In this document: piece after piece, positions 25,508 to 34,466 of the stretch | Layout of the letters: each line of letters starts with the position of its first letter | Position numbering within the stretch: position 1 is the stretch's first letter | Source: Microbacteriaceae bacterium | GTDB lineage: Bacteria; Actinomycetota; Actinomycetes; Actinomycetales; Microbacteriaceae | Direction of reading: 5' to 3' | Length of the DNA: 64,000 nt | Assembly (NCBI GenBank): GCA_025352325.1 | Contig: JANXTR010000021.1 | Location: 38,970 to 102,969 of the forward strand | Notes under the pieces: model-generated | Told to the model about the DNA's origin: nothing | The model's input: only the letters and a program-made list of their open reading frames with translations | The model's database searches: none | Translations under genes and position numbers: made by a program

Positions 25508-26020
25508 GGATCACCGACATCGAGATTCGGGCCTGCAGCCCGGGCGCCATCGCTTCCGCCGCGGGCGGCGCAGTGAACAGTGCTCAGCTGGGAGGATCAC
25601 CGCCCGCGCATTCGCCCAGGTGCGGCCGTTCTTCCTGGGCCGCAATCCGATGGCGCGCGAGCAGAACGCGCACGAGTTCCGCTGGTTTCGGATCGGCGCG
25701 CGGTGTACGTCAGCTCGATGGTCCTCAGTACCCCGGAGCAGGATGCGGCGCAGGCGCTCGAGGTGAAGGCGCGCGGGATCCGCGGCTACAAGGTGCACCC
25801 GCCCGCCTCGCTCGATATCGAGGCCTACACCGCGGTCCGCGAGGCGGTGGGACCCGACTTCCCTCTGATGGCGTACTACGAGTCGGATATGGCCGCGATG
25901 GCCGCAGATCCCACCACGCAGGACTGGTGGGCCCTCTGCATGCCGTTGCAACGCCCGTTAGAGGATCGTGTCGAGGGCGAGTGGTGGATGGACATTCCCG
26001 AGATCTTCCACTCCGACTGA
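25504..26020 (+). pseudogene. Decayed enolase-superfamily gene fused to a mutarotase remnant
   Basis: Family sequence appears in three different frames in turn: MRITDIEIRAC from the ATG at 25504, then RAFAQVRPFFLGRNPMAREQ at about 25600-25690, then STPEQDAAQALEVKARGIRG with REAVGPDFPLMAYY after 25700. The last part runs straight into DMAAMAADPTTQDWW and MDIPEIFHSD, the C-terminal end of an L-rhamnose/fucose mutarotase, matching the intact gene at 26197 closely. At least two frameshifts and deletions are needed, so the locus is broken. Confidence 0.8.
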
Positions 26021-26043
26021 TGGCGGTCTTCTAACAGCAGGCC

Positions 26044-26169
26044 GACGACGAGCGGCTCACGTCGGCGATGCTGAGCGACATCGACTTCATCAGTGGATTG
26101 CACGGCGGCGAATTGGTCATGATTGCGACAGCAGAGAGCATCGAGAACGCCACCGTCGAGATCATCTGA
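26044..26169 (+). pseudogene. Internally deleted copy of the RraA-like gene
   Basis: 42 codons, one frame: DDERLTSAMLSD joined directly to IDFISGLHGGELVMIATAES. The intact gene at 26534 has GDERLTSAMVSD near its start and IDFIAGLERGEFVVIAKGES about 55 residues later, so the segment between is missing here. No start codon of its own. With the mutarotase remnant just before it, this shows that a mutarotase-RraA pair was once duplicated in tandem. Confidence 0.7.
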
Positions 26170-26196
26170 CCGCGCCATCATCTGAGGAGTCTGGCC

Positions 26197-26520
26197 ATGA
26201 AACGCATCGCATCTGTCATCGGGATGCCGCAGCAGAACGTCGCCCTTTATGAGGAGCTGCACGCCGCGGTGTGGCCTTCGGTAGTGGCGAGACTGACGGC
26301 CAGCCACGTCGTCAACTACTCGATCTACCGTCACGACGAGTTGCTGTTCTCCTACATGGAGTACGACGGAGAGGACTTCGACGCCGACATGGCTGCGATG
26401 GCCGCCGATCACGCCACCCAGGAGTGGTGGGCGGTGTGCATGCCCCTGCAGCGTCCCGTCGAGGGAAGGGGTGAGCGCGAATGGTGGAAAGAGCTCCCCG
26501 AAGTGTTCCACCTCGATTGA
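26197..26520 (+). CDS. L-fucose/L-rhamnose mutarotase-family protein
   Basis: 107 residues, the normal size of the RhaM/mutarotase family (dimeric alpha-beta barrel). It speeds interconversion of alpha and beta pyranose anomers so the dehydrogenase receives its preferred form. Markers: YEELHAAVWPSVVARL with the conserved histidine, NYSIYRHDELLFSYMEYDGED, and WWAVCMPLQRP. Being in the fucose operon, L-fucose is the likely sugar. A truncated sister copy lies upstream. Confidence 0.85.
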   Translation: MKRIASVIGMPQQNVALYEELHAAVWPSVVARLTASHVVNYSIYRHDELLFSYMEYDGEDFDADMAAMAADHATQEWWAVCMPLQRPVEGRGEREWWKELPEVFHLD

Positions 26521-26533
26521 GAGCCGACGACTC

Positions 26534-27190
26534 ATGACGGCCTTCGAGGCGCATCCAGGGGACGAGCGGCTCACCAGCGCGATGGTGAGCGATTCGCTGG
26601 ATGAGTGCGGCCTTCGCGAGCAGGTGCTGGGAGCCCGCCTGGCGCCGGTGGTCTCCGGATCTCGTGCGCTCGGTCGAGCGGCGACCGTGCGGTTTGTCGC
26701 GAGCGATGCGGATGAGCCGGAGGATCCGTATCGCGCGGCAATCGACTTCATCGCCGGATTGGAGCGCGGGGAGTTCGTGGTCATCGCGAAGGGCGAGAGC
26801 GAGGTATCGGCATTCTGGGGCGAGCTGTTCAGTGCGGCAGCGATCAGTGCGGGGGTGGTGGGCGTGGTGACCGACGGCATGCTGCGAGACACCTCGAGGA
26901 TCGCGGCGCTGGGGTTTCCGGCGTTCTCGCGGTCTCGTCGACCGATCGACTTCCGGAGGCGGATGGCGATCAGTGCGGTGCGCGAGCCGGTCACGATCAG
27001 CGGGGTCGCGATCGGCGATGGCGATGTGGTGCTCGCGGATGACGATGGCGTGGTGGTGATTACTCGTGACCGCGAGCTCGAGGTGCTGGCTGCGGCGCGC
27101 GGAGGCGGAGTCCACCGTGCTGAGCGAGCTGCTGGCCGGGGAGTCGCTGCGGGCGGTTTGGGATCGCCACCGGATCCTGTGACGGCTTGA
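26534..27190 (+). CDS. RraA-like protein (HMG aldolase/regulator family), 3' frameshift
   Basis: 218 residues as read. Family core: MVSDSLDECGLREQVLGARL, ARL...GRAATVRF, and the signature GVVGVVTDGMLRDTSRIAALGFPAFSR with the Asp and Arg used in the aldolase subgroup. RraA relatives include aldolases that split 4-hydroxy-2-oxo acids. After VVVITRDRELEVLAAAR the frame leaves the family: another frame continues with AEAESTVLSELLAGESLRAV and WDRHRIL to a stop at 27180-27182, the expected C-terminus. A two-base loss in a CG run near 27100 explains this. The protein may still fold, as the change is at the very end. Confidence 0.7.
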   Translation: MTAFEAHPGDERLTSAMVSDSLDECGLREQVLGARLAPVVSGSRALGRAATVRFVASDADEPEDPYRAAIDFIAGLERGEFVVIAKGESEVSAFWGELFSAAAISAGVVGVVTDGMLRDTSRIAALGFPAFSRSRRPIDFRRRMAISAVREPVTISGVAIGDGDVVLADDDGVVVITRDRELEVLAAARGGGVHRAERAAGRGVAAGGLGSPPDPVTA

Positions 27191-27194
27191 TTGA

Positions 27195-27206
27195 TAAATC
27201 GATTTA
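27195..27206. promoter_or_regulatory. Perfect palindrome TAAATCGATTTA, LacI-type operator candidate
   Basis: Twelve-base perfect palindrome with a central CG, the form typical of LacI-family operators, located 17 bp before the ATG at 27223. A LacI gene closes this operon at 32527. The site suggests an internal control point for the second half of the operon. Confidence 0.5.
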
Positions 27207-27222
27207 CCATAGGGTGAACTGC

Positions 27223-28377
27223 ATGACGAGGACGTCGCCGACCGTGCTGCACGGGATGACCTGGGATCACCCCCGCGGCGTGGACGGTTTGCGGGCGTCC
27301 GACCGCATCCTGAATGAACGACACGGCGTCACGGTGCGCTGGGAGGCGCGGTCCCTTCTCGCCTTCGGGGATCAGCACATTGCCGATTTCGCCGCCGACT
27401 TCGACCTGCTCGTGATCGATCACCCGCACGTTCCGGATGCGGTGGAATCCGGTGCCCTGCTGGCCCTCGACACAATCCCCGAACTCGCCGTGCTCGAGCG
27501 CGAGAGCGTCGGACGGTCACACGAGTCCTACCGGTATCACGACGCCCAGTGGGCACTGGGGTTAGATGCCGCGGCACAGGTCAGCGCGTTTCGGCCGGAT
27601 CGAATCGACGGGGCTCCGATCTTCTGGAGCGACGTGATCGACCTGGCGCACAGCGGTGCCGTGCTGTGGCCGTACAAGCCAGTGGATGCGTTCAGCACCC
27701 TCGCGACACTTCTCGCTCAGCGCGGCGCGCCGCTCGCCCGGCCAGGTCTCTTCCTGGACCGGGGAATCGCCGCTGAGGTGCTCGAGGTCATGATCGAGCT
27801 GGCCTCCGTCGTCCCCTCGTGGTGCGCCGACGCGAATCCGATCGACGTGGCCGAGGCGCTGGTGGGGGAGGACAGCGACTACGTCGTCGGCGTCGCCCTC
27901 TTCGGGTACACGAACTACTCGCGCGCCGGATTCCGGCCCCGAGTCCTCGCCTACGACGACGTGCCCTCGTTCGACGGGCGCAGTGGAGGCTCGACCCTCG
28001 GCGGAGCCGGGATCGCGGTCTCCTCGGCCTCGCGGCATCCGGAGCTGGCGATCGCGACGGCGGCCACCCTCGCGGGCGCTGCGGTGCAGAGCGGTCCGTA
28101 TACGGCGGGCGGGGGTCAGCCGGGCAACCTCCGAGCTTGGCGCGCGACCGCGACGAACGAGTCGACGCACGGATTCTTCCGCAACACCTTGCGCACCCTG
28201 GAGCGTGCCTGGGTCCGTCCGCGGGTGCGTGGCTGGCCGGATCTGCAGCTCGCCCTCTCGCACCTGGTGCGGGACGCGATCATCGCGCGCCGCGTCGACG
28301 CGCCCCTGCTCGACGCGATCGAACTCCTCCCCGACGCACACATTCCCGACCCCCACGAACGCGAGGAGATCCGGTGA
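27223..28377 (+). CDS. Solute-binding-protein-like protein lacking a signal peptide
   Basis: 384 residues, with AGGGTGA before the ATG. Several blocks fit family 1 extracellular solute-binding proteins (NERHGVTVRWEARSLLAF at the start, FDLLVIDHPHVPDAVESGAL, GVALFGYTNYSRAGF, GGSTLGGAGIAVSSASRHPE, SGPYTAGGGQPGN). But the N-terminus MTRTSPTVLHGMTWDHPRG has no hydrophobic core and no lipobox cysteine, so it should stay in the cytoplasm. It is coupled by GTGA to a MaoC gene and no extra permease is nearby. A cytoplasmic ligand sensor or sugar-acid carrier are possible; neither is established. Confidence 0.75.
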   Translation: MTRTSPTVLHGMTWDHPRGVDGLRASDRILNERHGVTVRWEARSLLAFGDQHIADFAADFDLLVIDHPHVPDAVESGALLALDTIPELAVLERESVGRSHESYRYHDAQWALGLDAAAQVSAFRPDRIDGAPIFWSDVIDLAHSGAVLWPYKPVDAFSTLATLLAQRGAPLARPGLFLDRGIAAEVLEVMIELASVVPSWCADANPIDVAEALVGEDSDYVVGVALFGYTNYSRAGFRPRVLAYDDVPSFDGRSGGSTLGGAGIAVSSASRHPELAIATAATLAGAAVQSGPYTAGGGQPGNLRAWRATATNESTHGFFRNTLRTLERAWVRPRVRGWPDLQLALSHLVRDAIIARRVDAPLLDAIELLPDAHIPDPHEREEIR

Positions 28378-28835
28378 CCTACTTCGACGACTACGACGTC
28401 GGCTCGACCCGACAGAGCCACGGTCGCACCGTGACAGAGGCAGACATCGTGTTGCACGCGGGACAGACCGGCGACTTCTTTCCGCACCACATGGACGCCG
28501 AGTTCGCCAAGATGCTCCCCGGCGGCCAGCGCATGGCGCACGGCACGCTGGTCCTCTCGATGTCGGTGGGGATGCTCGCCGGCGAGATCAACGAGCAGGC
28601 CATGAGCTACGGCTATGACCGCGTGCGGTTCATCCGGCCCGTGCACATCGGCGACACCCTCACCTCGCGCAGCGAGATTGTGGGCCTGCGCGAGCACCCG
28701 AAGCAGCCGGCGGTGTACGGCTTCGCCGACGAGCAGGTCGAGGTGGTGAACCAGCGCGGTGAGGTCGTCGTCGCGTTCGTTCACCTCTACCTCGTGAACC
28801 GCCGACCCACTCCGAACCCCGGGAGCGCCGCATGA
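28374..28835 (+). CDS. MaoC-family hydratase (first)
   Basis: 153 residues from GTG, hot-dog fold. HAGQTGDFFPHHMDAEFAKM has the Asp-x4-His hydratase motif, and GGQRMAHGTLVLSM the conserved A-H-G. Acts on an enoyl-CoA or hydroxyacyl-CoA thioester. Overlaps both neighbours by four bases. Its partner substrate is probably made by the CoA-transferase two genes on. Confidence 0.87.
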   Translation: MTYFDDYDVGSTRQSHGRTVTEADIVLHAGQTGDFFPHHMDAEFAKMLPGGQRMAHGTLVLSMSVGMLAGEINEQAMSYGYDRVRFIRPVHIGDTLTSRSEIVGLREHPKQPAVYGFADEQVEVVNQRGEVVVAFVHLYLVNRRPTPNPGSAA

Positions 28836-29689
28836 GCGAGCTGTACCAGCCCAGCCAGATGATCGACACGCATCAGCATCTCTGGAAGCCCTCCGAGCGC
28901 CGCTACGAGTGGCTCGACGCGGCGGGTGCCCCACTGGATGTCGACTTCGCCCCGGAGGACGTCGAGGTGGATGTCGTCGCAGCCGGCATCACGGGGACCG
29001 TGCTCGTTCAAGCCGCGGACACCTATGAAGACACCTTCTACATGCTCGCGGTGGCGGACCGGGTACCCGTCGTCCGCGGCGTGGTGGCCTGGGCTCCGCT
29101 CGATCGCCCGGAGGAAGCAGCGGCGGCACTCGGGCTGTATGCGGCCTCCTCGGTGGTGCGCGGAATCCGGGTGCTGAACCACAACTATGCAGATCCGCGC
29201 TGGCTGCTCTCCGCGGATGCGGGCGTGGAGCTGCTCGCTCCGCGCGGTCTGGCTCTCGACGTCGTCAGCGTGCTGCCCGAGCACCTCGTCATGCTCGCCG
29301 AGCTCGCGGGGCGGCATCCTGACCTCACTCTCGTGCTCGACCACCTCGCTAAGCCCGACATCGCTGCTCGGGGCTGGGAGCCGTGGGCCCCGCTGATCGC
29401 GGAGGTCGCGAGCCATCGCAACGTCAGCGTGAAGATCTCGGGCTTGAACACGGCATCCGGGCCAGGCTGGACCTGGCGGGACTGGGTGCCGTACGTCGAC
29501 CACGCCGTCGAGCACTTCGGCTCGGACCGCATCATGCTGGGAAGCGACTGGCCGGTCTCGACGCTCGCCGGCGACTTCGGCGGGGTGTGGCGGGCGCAGC
29601 GCGAGGCGATAGCGCACCTCAGCATCGAGCAGCAGGAGGACATCCTGTTCCGCACAGCGATCCGCGCATACTCGTTGGACGTCTCATGA
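28832..29689 (+). CDS. Amidohydrolase-family lactonase, probable L-fucono-1,5-lactonase
   Basis: 285 residues, amidohydrolase 2 barrel. Metal and catalytic motifs: MIDTHQHLWKPSERRYEWL (H-x-H), LTLVLDHLAKP, KISGLNT and IMLGSDWPVS. The opening DTHQHLW-x-x-x-x-x-x-Y-x-W is shared by L-fuconolactonases and L-rhamnonolactonases of COG3618. It would open the lactone made by the AKR at 23424, giving L-fuconate for the dehydratase. It is sandwiched between MaoC and CoA-transferase genes, all coupled by ATGA/GTGA overlaps. Confidence 0.85.
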   Translation: MSELYQPSQMIDTHQHLWKPSERRYEWLDAAGAPLDVDFAPEDVEVDVVAAGITGTVLVQAADTYEDTFYMLAVADRVPVVRGVVAWAPLDRPEEAAAALGLYAASSVVRGIRVLNHNYADPRWLLSADAGVELLAPRGLALDVVSVLPEHLVMLAELAGRHPDLTLVLDHLAKPDIAARGWEPWAPLIAEVASHRNVSVKISGLNTASGPGWTWRDWVPYVDHAVEHFGSDRIMLGSDWPVSTLAGDFGGVWRAQREAIAHLSIEQQEDILFRTAIRAYSLDVS

Positions 29690-30879
29690 CCGACACGTTC
29701 CCGGCCGACGCCCTGCCTCTTGACGGCATGCTCGTGCTCGACTTCAGCCAGTTCCTGGCCGGGCCGATGGCAGCGACCCGACTCGGTGATCTTGGCGCCC
29801 GGGTCATCAAGATCGAGCGACCGCAGGGCGGCGACATCGGTCGACGACTCGCCTTCGCTGGCGTGGTCGAGGATGGCGACACCCTGTCGTTCCACATCAC
29901 GAATCGCAACAAGGAGAGCTACGCGGCTGACCTCAAGAGCCCTGACGATCTCGTCGGCATCCGGGCGCTGGTCGCGCGCGCAGACGTGATCATCCAGAAC
30001 TTCCGCCCCGGCATCATGGAGCGGCTCGGGTTCGGATACGACGCGGTCGCGGCAATCAACCCCGGAATCATTTATGCGAGCATCAGCGGCTACGGCGGCG
30101 AGGGGCCGTGGAAGGACCGGCCGGGTCAGGATCTGCTGGCTCAATCGCTCTCGGGGCTCCCGTGGCTCAACGGCAGCGGCGACGACCCGCCCGTGCCGGT
30201 CGGTATCGCGCTCGCCGACGTGATCGCCTCGATCCACCTCGCGAGCGGAATCACCGCGGCCTTGCTGCGGCGCGAACGAACCGGATTCGGTGGTCGGGTC
30301 GACACCAGCCTCCTCGAGTCCATGCTCGACCTCCAGTTCGAGCTGATCAGCGCGCACCTCGGCGATCTGTCGATCGTCGTGAAACGCGGGGCGCGCAACA
30401 CGGCGCACGCCTTCCTGCAGGCGCCGTACGGCATCTATCCGACGGCGGACGGCTACCTCGCGATCGCCATGACCTCGGTGCCCGAACTGGGTTCCCTCAT
30501 CGGTCTGGCGACGCTCGAGCAGTACACCGACCCCGACACTTGGTGGTCCGAACAGACCGCGATCACCCGCGCGCTCGCCGACCACCTGGCGACGCAGTCG
30601 ACCGAGCACTGGTTGACGATTCTGGACGCCGCTGACGTGTGGTGCGCGCCGGTCCTGACGCTCCCCGAGTTGGTCTCGCACGAGGGTTTCCTCGCGCTCG
30701 ACATGACCCAGCACGTGACGCGGCCCGGCACGAAAGGGAGCGCGAGCGTCGACATCCAGACCGTGCGGGCGCCCGTCCGCTTCGATGGCCGCGTGCTCAA
30801 GAACGGCCGGGGGGCCCCGCGCCTCGGCGAACACACGGAGGCCATCCGTGCCGAGTTCCAACAGGAGGTTGCCCCGTGA
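29686..30879 (+). CDS. Class III (CaiB/BaiF) CoA-transferase
   Basis: 397 residues. Transfers CoA between carboxylic acids through an aspartyl-CoA intermediate. [46 protein letters not shown] and [10 protein letters not shown] are family landmarks; the catalytic Asp is in [13 protein letters not shown] (about residue 148). Substrate unknown. Its place among two MaoC hydratases suggests activation of a sugar-derived acid to a CoA ester, a step not found in the standard fucose route. Confidence 0.9.
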   Translation: MTDTFPADALPLDGMLVLDFSQFLAGPMAATRLGDLGARVIKIERPQGGDIGRRLAFAGVVEDGDTLSFHITNRNKESYAADLKSPDDLVGIRALVARADVIIQNFRPGIMERLGFGYDAVAAINPGIIYASISGYGGEGPWKDRPGQDLLAQSLSGLPWLNGSGDDPPVPVGIALADVIASIHLASGITAALLRRERTGFGGRVDTSLLESMLDLQFELISAHLGDLSIVVKRGARNTAHAFLQAPYGIYPTADGYLAIAMTSVPELGSLIGLATLEQYTDPDTWWSEQTAITRALADHLATQSTEHWLTILDAADVWCAPVLTLPELVSHEGFLALDMTQHVTRPGTKGSASVDIQTVRAPVRFDGRVLKNGRGAPRLGEHTEAIRAEFQQEVAP

Positions 30880-31418
30880 AGAACCCCAATCCTGACTCCG
30901 CCGCCCGCCACGCCGTGCCGGTCTGGAATCAGGACGTGAAGCTCTACGAGGACTACGAGGTCGGCGAGGTCGACCGCAGCATCCGGCGCACCATCTCGGA
31001 GGGCGAGGTGATGGTGTTCAGCAGCATGCTCGTCGACCTGCACCCCTATGTGGCCGACGAGATCTTCGCGGCTCGTGATGGCCTCTTCGGCCGCCGGATC
31101 GTGCCCGGCGCGCTGGTCTTCGGCTACGGCATGGGCCTGATGGCCCACAACAACGTCAACACCTTCAGCTACGGCTACGACCGACTGCGCTTCATCAAAC
31201 CGGTGTTCATCGGCGACACGATCTACACGATGCGAACGCTCCTGCGGAAGGAGCCCAGGTATGACGAGATGGGTCTCTTCACCGTGTCATACGAGGTGTT
31301 CCGCGCCGATGACGAACAGATCGTGCTCTACTGCGAGCACCTGCAGACGGTGAAGTATCGCGATCCGGCTGCCGCGAAGGCGGCCACCGCCGCGGCGGAC
31401 GGGGCAGTGGCGTCGTGA
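30876..31418 (+). CDS. MaoC-family protein (second)
   Basis: 180 residues from GTG. Hot-dog fold with [19 protein letters not shown] at the active-site helix position and [17 protein letters not shown] where the first copy has AHG. The A-H-G is replaced by P-G-A, and the Asp/His spacing is altered (VDLHPY), so it resembles the mesaconyl-CoA hydratase-like/dehydratase branch more than R-hydratases. The Ala-rich C-terminal tail is extra. Coupled to both neighbours. Confidence 0.82.
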   Translation: MKNPNPDSAARHAVPVWNQDVKLYEDYEVGEVDRSIRRTISEGEVMVFSSMLVDLHPYVADEIFAARDGLFGRRIVPGALVFGYGMGLMAHNNVNTFSYGYDRLRFIKPVFIGDTIYTMRTLLRKEPRYDEMGLFTVSYEVFRADDEQIVLYCEHLQTVKYRDPAAAKAATAAADGAVAS

Positions 31419-32512
31419 TCGACCTCTTCCAGGGCGTTTCCGACTATTGCCGGCTGGTCGTGCCGGAGGCGCACAAGCTGCCCATCGCCGTGGTCGGCGC
31501 CGGCGGCATCGTCGATGGCCAGCATCTCCCGGCGTACAAGCTGGCGGGGCTGGAGGTGGTGGGGATCACGGATGTCAACCTGGATCGTGCGCGCGAGGTC
31601 GCCGCCCGCCACGGCATCCCGTGCGTCTACCCGAGACTGGATGAGTTGCTCGCCGACGAGCGGGTCAGGGTCGTCGACATCGCTGTCCCGGTGGCTTACC
31701 AGCCGCCCATCTTCCGGGCGGCGGTGGCGGCGGGCAAGAACATCCTCGCCCAGAAGCCGTTCACCACCGAGCCGGAGACCGCGCGCGAGTTGGCCGCCCT
31801 GGCATCCGAGGCCGGAGTGGTGGCCGCGGTGAATCAGCAGCTGCGCTTCGACGAGGGCATCGCCGCGGCGCACCGGATGGTGGAGCTCGGCTGGCTCGGA
31901 GAGCTCACCACGTTCACCCTCTCGGTCAACGCGTTCACAGACTGGACCCAGTGGAACTGGGCGCAGGCGATGGAGCGGCTCGAGATCATGGTGCACTCGA
32001 TTCACTACCACGACACCGTCAGGTGGTTCATGGGCGAGCCGTCCTCGGTCTACGCCGTCGCCGGACGGGTGCCCGGCCAGTTTCCGGTGGGCGAGACGCG
32101 GACGACGAGCAGCTATCGGTTCCCAGACGGCAGCTCCGCACTCGTCTACGCCAACCACATGAACCCCGGCGGTGACAACACCGCGGAGTTCCGGATCGAG
32201 GGGACGCGGGGCGCGATCCGCGGAACCCTGGGCTTGATGTACGACTATCCCGACGGCCGGCCGGACACCCTCGAGGTGACGAGCACCGTCGTCGGCACGG
32301 ACGGCTGGGTGCCGTATCCCGTGACGCAGCGCTGGTTCCCGCACGCCTTCATCGGAACCATGGGGTCGGTGCTGGAGGGGATCGCGACCGGATCGAGCCC
32401 ACGCAGCGCGGTGAACGACAACGTCAAGACGGTGGAGCTCGTGGCGGCGCTCTACCGGTCGATGGAGTCGAACGAGGTCGTGCACCTCGAGAGAACCAGC
32501 CGGGTGGAGTAG
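31415..32512 (+). CDS. Gfo/Idh/MocA-family oxidoreductase
   Basis: 365 residues from GTG. NAD(P)-binding [21 protein letters not shown] follows a 25-residue leader; [18 protein letters not shown] is the usual E-K-P site with Gln replacing Glu; the catalytic His region is [16 protein letters not shown]. Oxidises or reduces a sugar or inositol-type substrate. It is the last enzyme gene before the LacI regulator. Confidence 0.87.
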   Translation: MIDLFQGVSDYCRLVVPEAHKLPIAVVGAGGIVDGQHLPAYKLAGLEVVGITDVNLDRAREVAARHGIPCVYPRLDELLADERVRVVDIAVPVAYQPPIFRAAVAAGKNILAQKPFTTEPETARELAALASEAGVVAAVNQQLRFDEGIAAAHRMVELGWLGELTTFTLSVNAFTDWTQWNWAQAMERLEIMVHSIHYHDTVRWFMGEPSSVYAVAGRVPGQFPVGETRTTSSYRFPDGSSALVYANHMNPGGDNTAEFRIEGTRGAIRGTLGLMYDYPDGRPDTLEVTSTVVGTDGWVPYPVTQRWFPHAFIGTMGSVLEGIATGSSPRSAVNDNVKTVELVAALYRSMESNEVVHLERTSRVE

Positions 32513-32526
32513 ACAGGCGAGGAGCC

Positions 32527-33549
32527 ATGGTCAAGATCAACGATGTCGCCGCGCTCGCCGGCGTCTCCCCCTCCGCGGTCTCCCGGGTGCTCTCGGGGGA
32601 TGCGACGCTGCGGGTCTCGGAGGCGACCCGTGACCGCGTGCTTGCGGCCGCTCGCGACCTGGACTACGTGCCCAATCACGCGGGACGCTCCCTGCGCACC
32701 TCCCGCAGCAGCACGATCGCCCTCGTGATCCCGGATGTCACGAGCGCGGTCTTCGCCGAGTTGGCAGCAGGCGCGGAGCGGGAGGCCGTCGCACGCGGGC
32801 TCGCGATCGTGTTGGGGCGGGCGGAGTGTCTCCGCGAGGACGCCGACTGGCTACGGCGGATGGTGGGGGAGGCGCGGATCGACGGCGTCATCCTGCAGCT
32901 GCCCGATGGCACCCCAGCCGACGACCTGGCGGCGATCGCGGTCGGCGGCACGCCGGTCGTCGTCATCAACTCGGTCGAGAACGGCCCGCTGAGCTCGATC
33001 GTGCTCGACGACGCGGCGGGCATCCGGACCGCCGTCGATCATCTCGCCGCACTCGGCCACGTCGACATCGGCTTCGTCGGAGGGCTGCCGACCAGCGCCA
33101 CCGGCCGTCGACGCGAGGAGGGCTTCCGCACGTCGATCGCGCGGTCGGCCCTGGCCGTCCGGGAGGAGTGGATCACCTCGCTCGGCTACACGGGAGTCGA
33201 CGGCCGCGCCGCGCTCGAACTCCTGCTCGAGCGGGGACCGCTGCCGACCGCGCTGGTGGTCGCGAACCTGAATGCGGCGCTCGGCGTGTTGGCCGCCATC
33301 CATGCGAGAGAGCTCCGAGTCCCGGCCGACGTCTCGATCGTCGCGCTGCATGATGTCTGGTACGCCGACGCCACCTGGCCGCCGATCACCACCGTACGGA
33401 TGCCGCTGGCCGAGCTCGGCGCGGCGGCGGTGGCTCGCGTCGCCGACGGATCATCTGCGGTGACCCGGACGACGATCAGCTCACCGCCGGAGCTCCTAGT
33501 GCGGCAGTCGACCACCGCTCCCCGCCGCGGGACTCAGGGCAGCACGTAG
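32527..33549 (+). CDS. LacI-family regulator closing the fucose-type operon
   Basis: 340 residues. Helix-turn-helix INDVAALAGVSPSAVSRVLS and hinge VPNHAGRSLRTSRSS, followed by a periplasmic-binding-like effector domain (TIALVIPDVTSAVFAELAAGA, GVILQLPDG, RREEGFRTSI). One LacI peculiarity is AVSRVLSGDATLRVSEATRD. 15 bp after the Gfo/Idh gene. Its 3' end overlaps the convergent AKR gene by 16 bp. Candidate site: the palindrome at 27195. Confidence 0.9.
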   Translation: MVKINDVAALAGVSPSAVSRVLSGDATLRVSEATRDRVLAAARDLDYVPNHAGRSLRTSRSSTIALVIPDVTSAVFAELAAGAEREAVARGLAIVLGRAECLREDADWLRRMVGEARIDGVILQLPDGTPADDLAAIAVGGTPVVVINSVENGPLSSIVLDDAAGIRTAVDHLAALGHVDIGFVGGLPTSATGRRREEGFRTSIARSALAVREEWITSLGYTGVDGRAALELLLERGPLPTALVVANLNAALGVLAAIHARELRVPADVSIVALHDVWYADATWPPITTVRMPLAELGAAAVARVADGSSAVTRTTISSPPELLVRQSTTAPRRGTQGST

Positions 33550-34466
33550 CCCGCAGCGGTGAACAGCGAGTACCACTCCTCGCGGGTCAGCGGCACCTCG
33601 GCGCCCGCCGCCGAGTCCGCCACCCGCTGCGGCTTGGTCGTGCCGAGCACCACCTGCATGTTCGCGGGATGCCGCGTGATCCAGGCCACCGCGATCCCGG
33701 TCGGGGTCACGCCGTACTTGCTCGCCAGTGCGCTCAACACGGCGTTCAGCTCGGGGTAGGCCGGGTCGTCGAGGAAGGTGCCGTCGAAGAATCCCTTCTG
33801 GAACGGCGACCAGGCCTGCAGAGTGATCCCGTTCAGTCGGGCGTAGTCGAGGATGCCGTTGTCGCGGTCGATTGACTGGTCGAGGGCTCCCATATTCGCC
33901 GAGATGCCCTGCGCGATCAGCGGCGCGTGGGTGACACTCAGCTGCACCTGGTTGAACAGCAGCGGCTGCGTCACCGCGGTCTTCAGCAGTTCGACCTGAC
34001 CGGGCGTCTGGTTCGAGACACCGAAGTGACGCACCTTTCCCGACTTTTCCAGCTCGTCGAAGGCGGCGGCGATCTCCTCGGGTTCCATGAGCGTGTCGGG
34101 ACGGTGCAGCAGCAGCACGTCGAGGCGGTCGGTCTTGAGGGCGGCGAGCGAGAGCTCGACCTCGGCGAGAATGTGCTCGCGCGAGAAGTCCCAGAATCCC
34201 TTTCGGATGCCGACCTTGCTCTGGATGACGATCGCGTCGCGCTCGCTTGGGCTCAGGCTGATCGCTTCGCCCCAGCGGGCCTCGCAACCGTGACTGTGAC
34301 TCGGGGTTCCGTAGACGTTTGCGTGATCGAAGACGTTGATCCCGCTGTCGATCGCCGCGCCGACCAGGGTCTGCACCTGCGCGTCATCCAGCTCCTGGAT
34401 GCGCATCAGCCCGAGCACGACGCTCGAGAGCGGGAAGGAGAAGGTGGACACGTCGATGTGCTTCAT
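33534..34466 (-). CDS. Aldo-keto reductase, YdhF/YcsN type
   Basis: 310 residues. INVFDHANVYGTPSHSHGCE (Asp/Tyr), IVIQSKVGIRKGF (Lys) and LDVLLLHRPDTLMEPEEIAA (His) are distinctive of the YdhF-like oxidoreductase group. Physiological substrate unknown. Last gene of the rhamnose operon, starting within the rhaB stop (ATGA). Its tail overlaps the end of the convergent LacI gene. Confidence 0.85.
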   Translation of the reverse strand: MKHIDVSTFSFPLSSVVLGLMRIQELDDAQVQTLVGAAIDSGINVFDHANVYGTPSHSHGCEARWGEAISLSPSERDAIVIQSKVGIRKGFWDFSREHILAEVELSLAALKTDRLDVLLLHRPDTLMEPEEIAAAFDELEKSGKVRHFGVSNQTPGQVELLKTAVTQPLLFNQVQLSVTHAPLIAQGISANMGALDQSIDRDNGILDYARLNGITLQAWSPFQKGFFDGTFLDDPAYPELNAVLSALASKYGVTPTGIAVAWITRHPANMQVVLGTTKPQRVADSAAGAEVPLTREEWYSLFTAAGYVLP

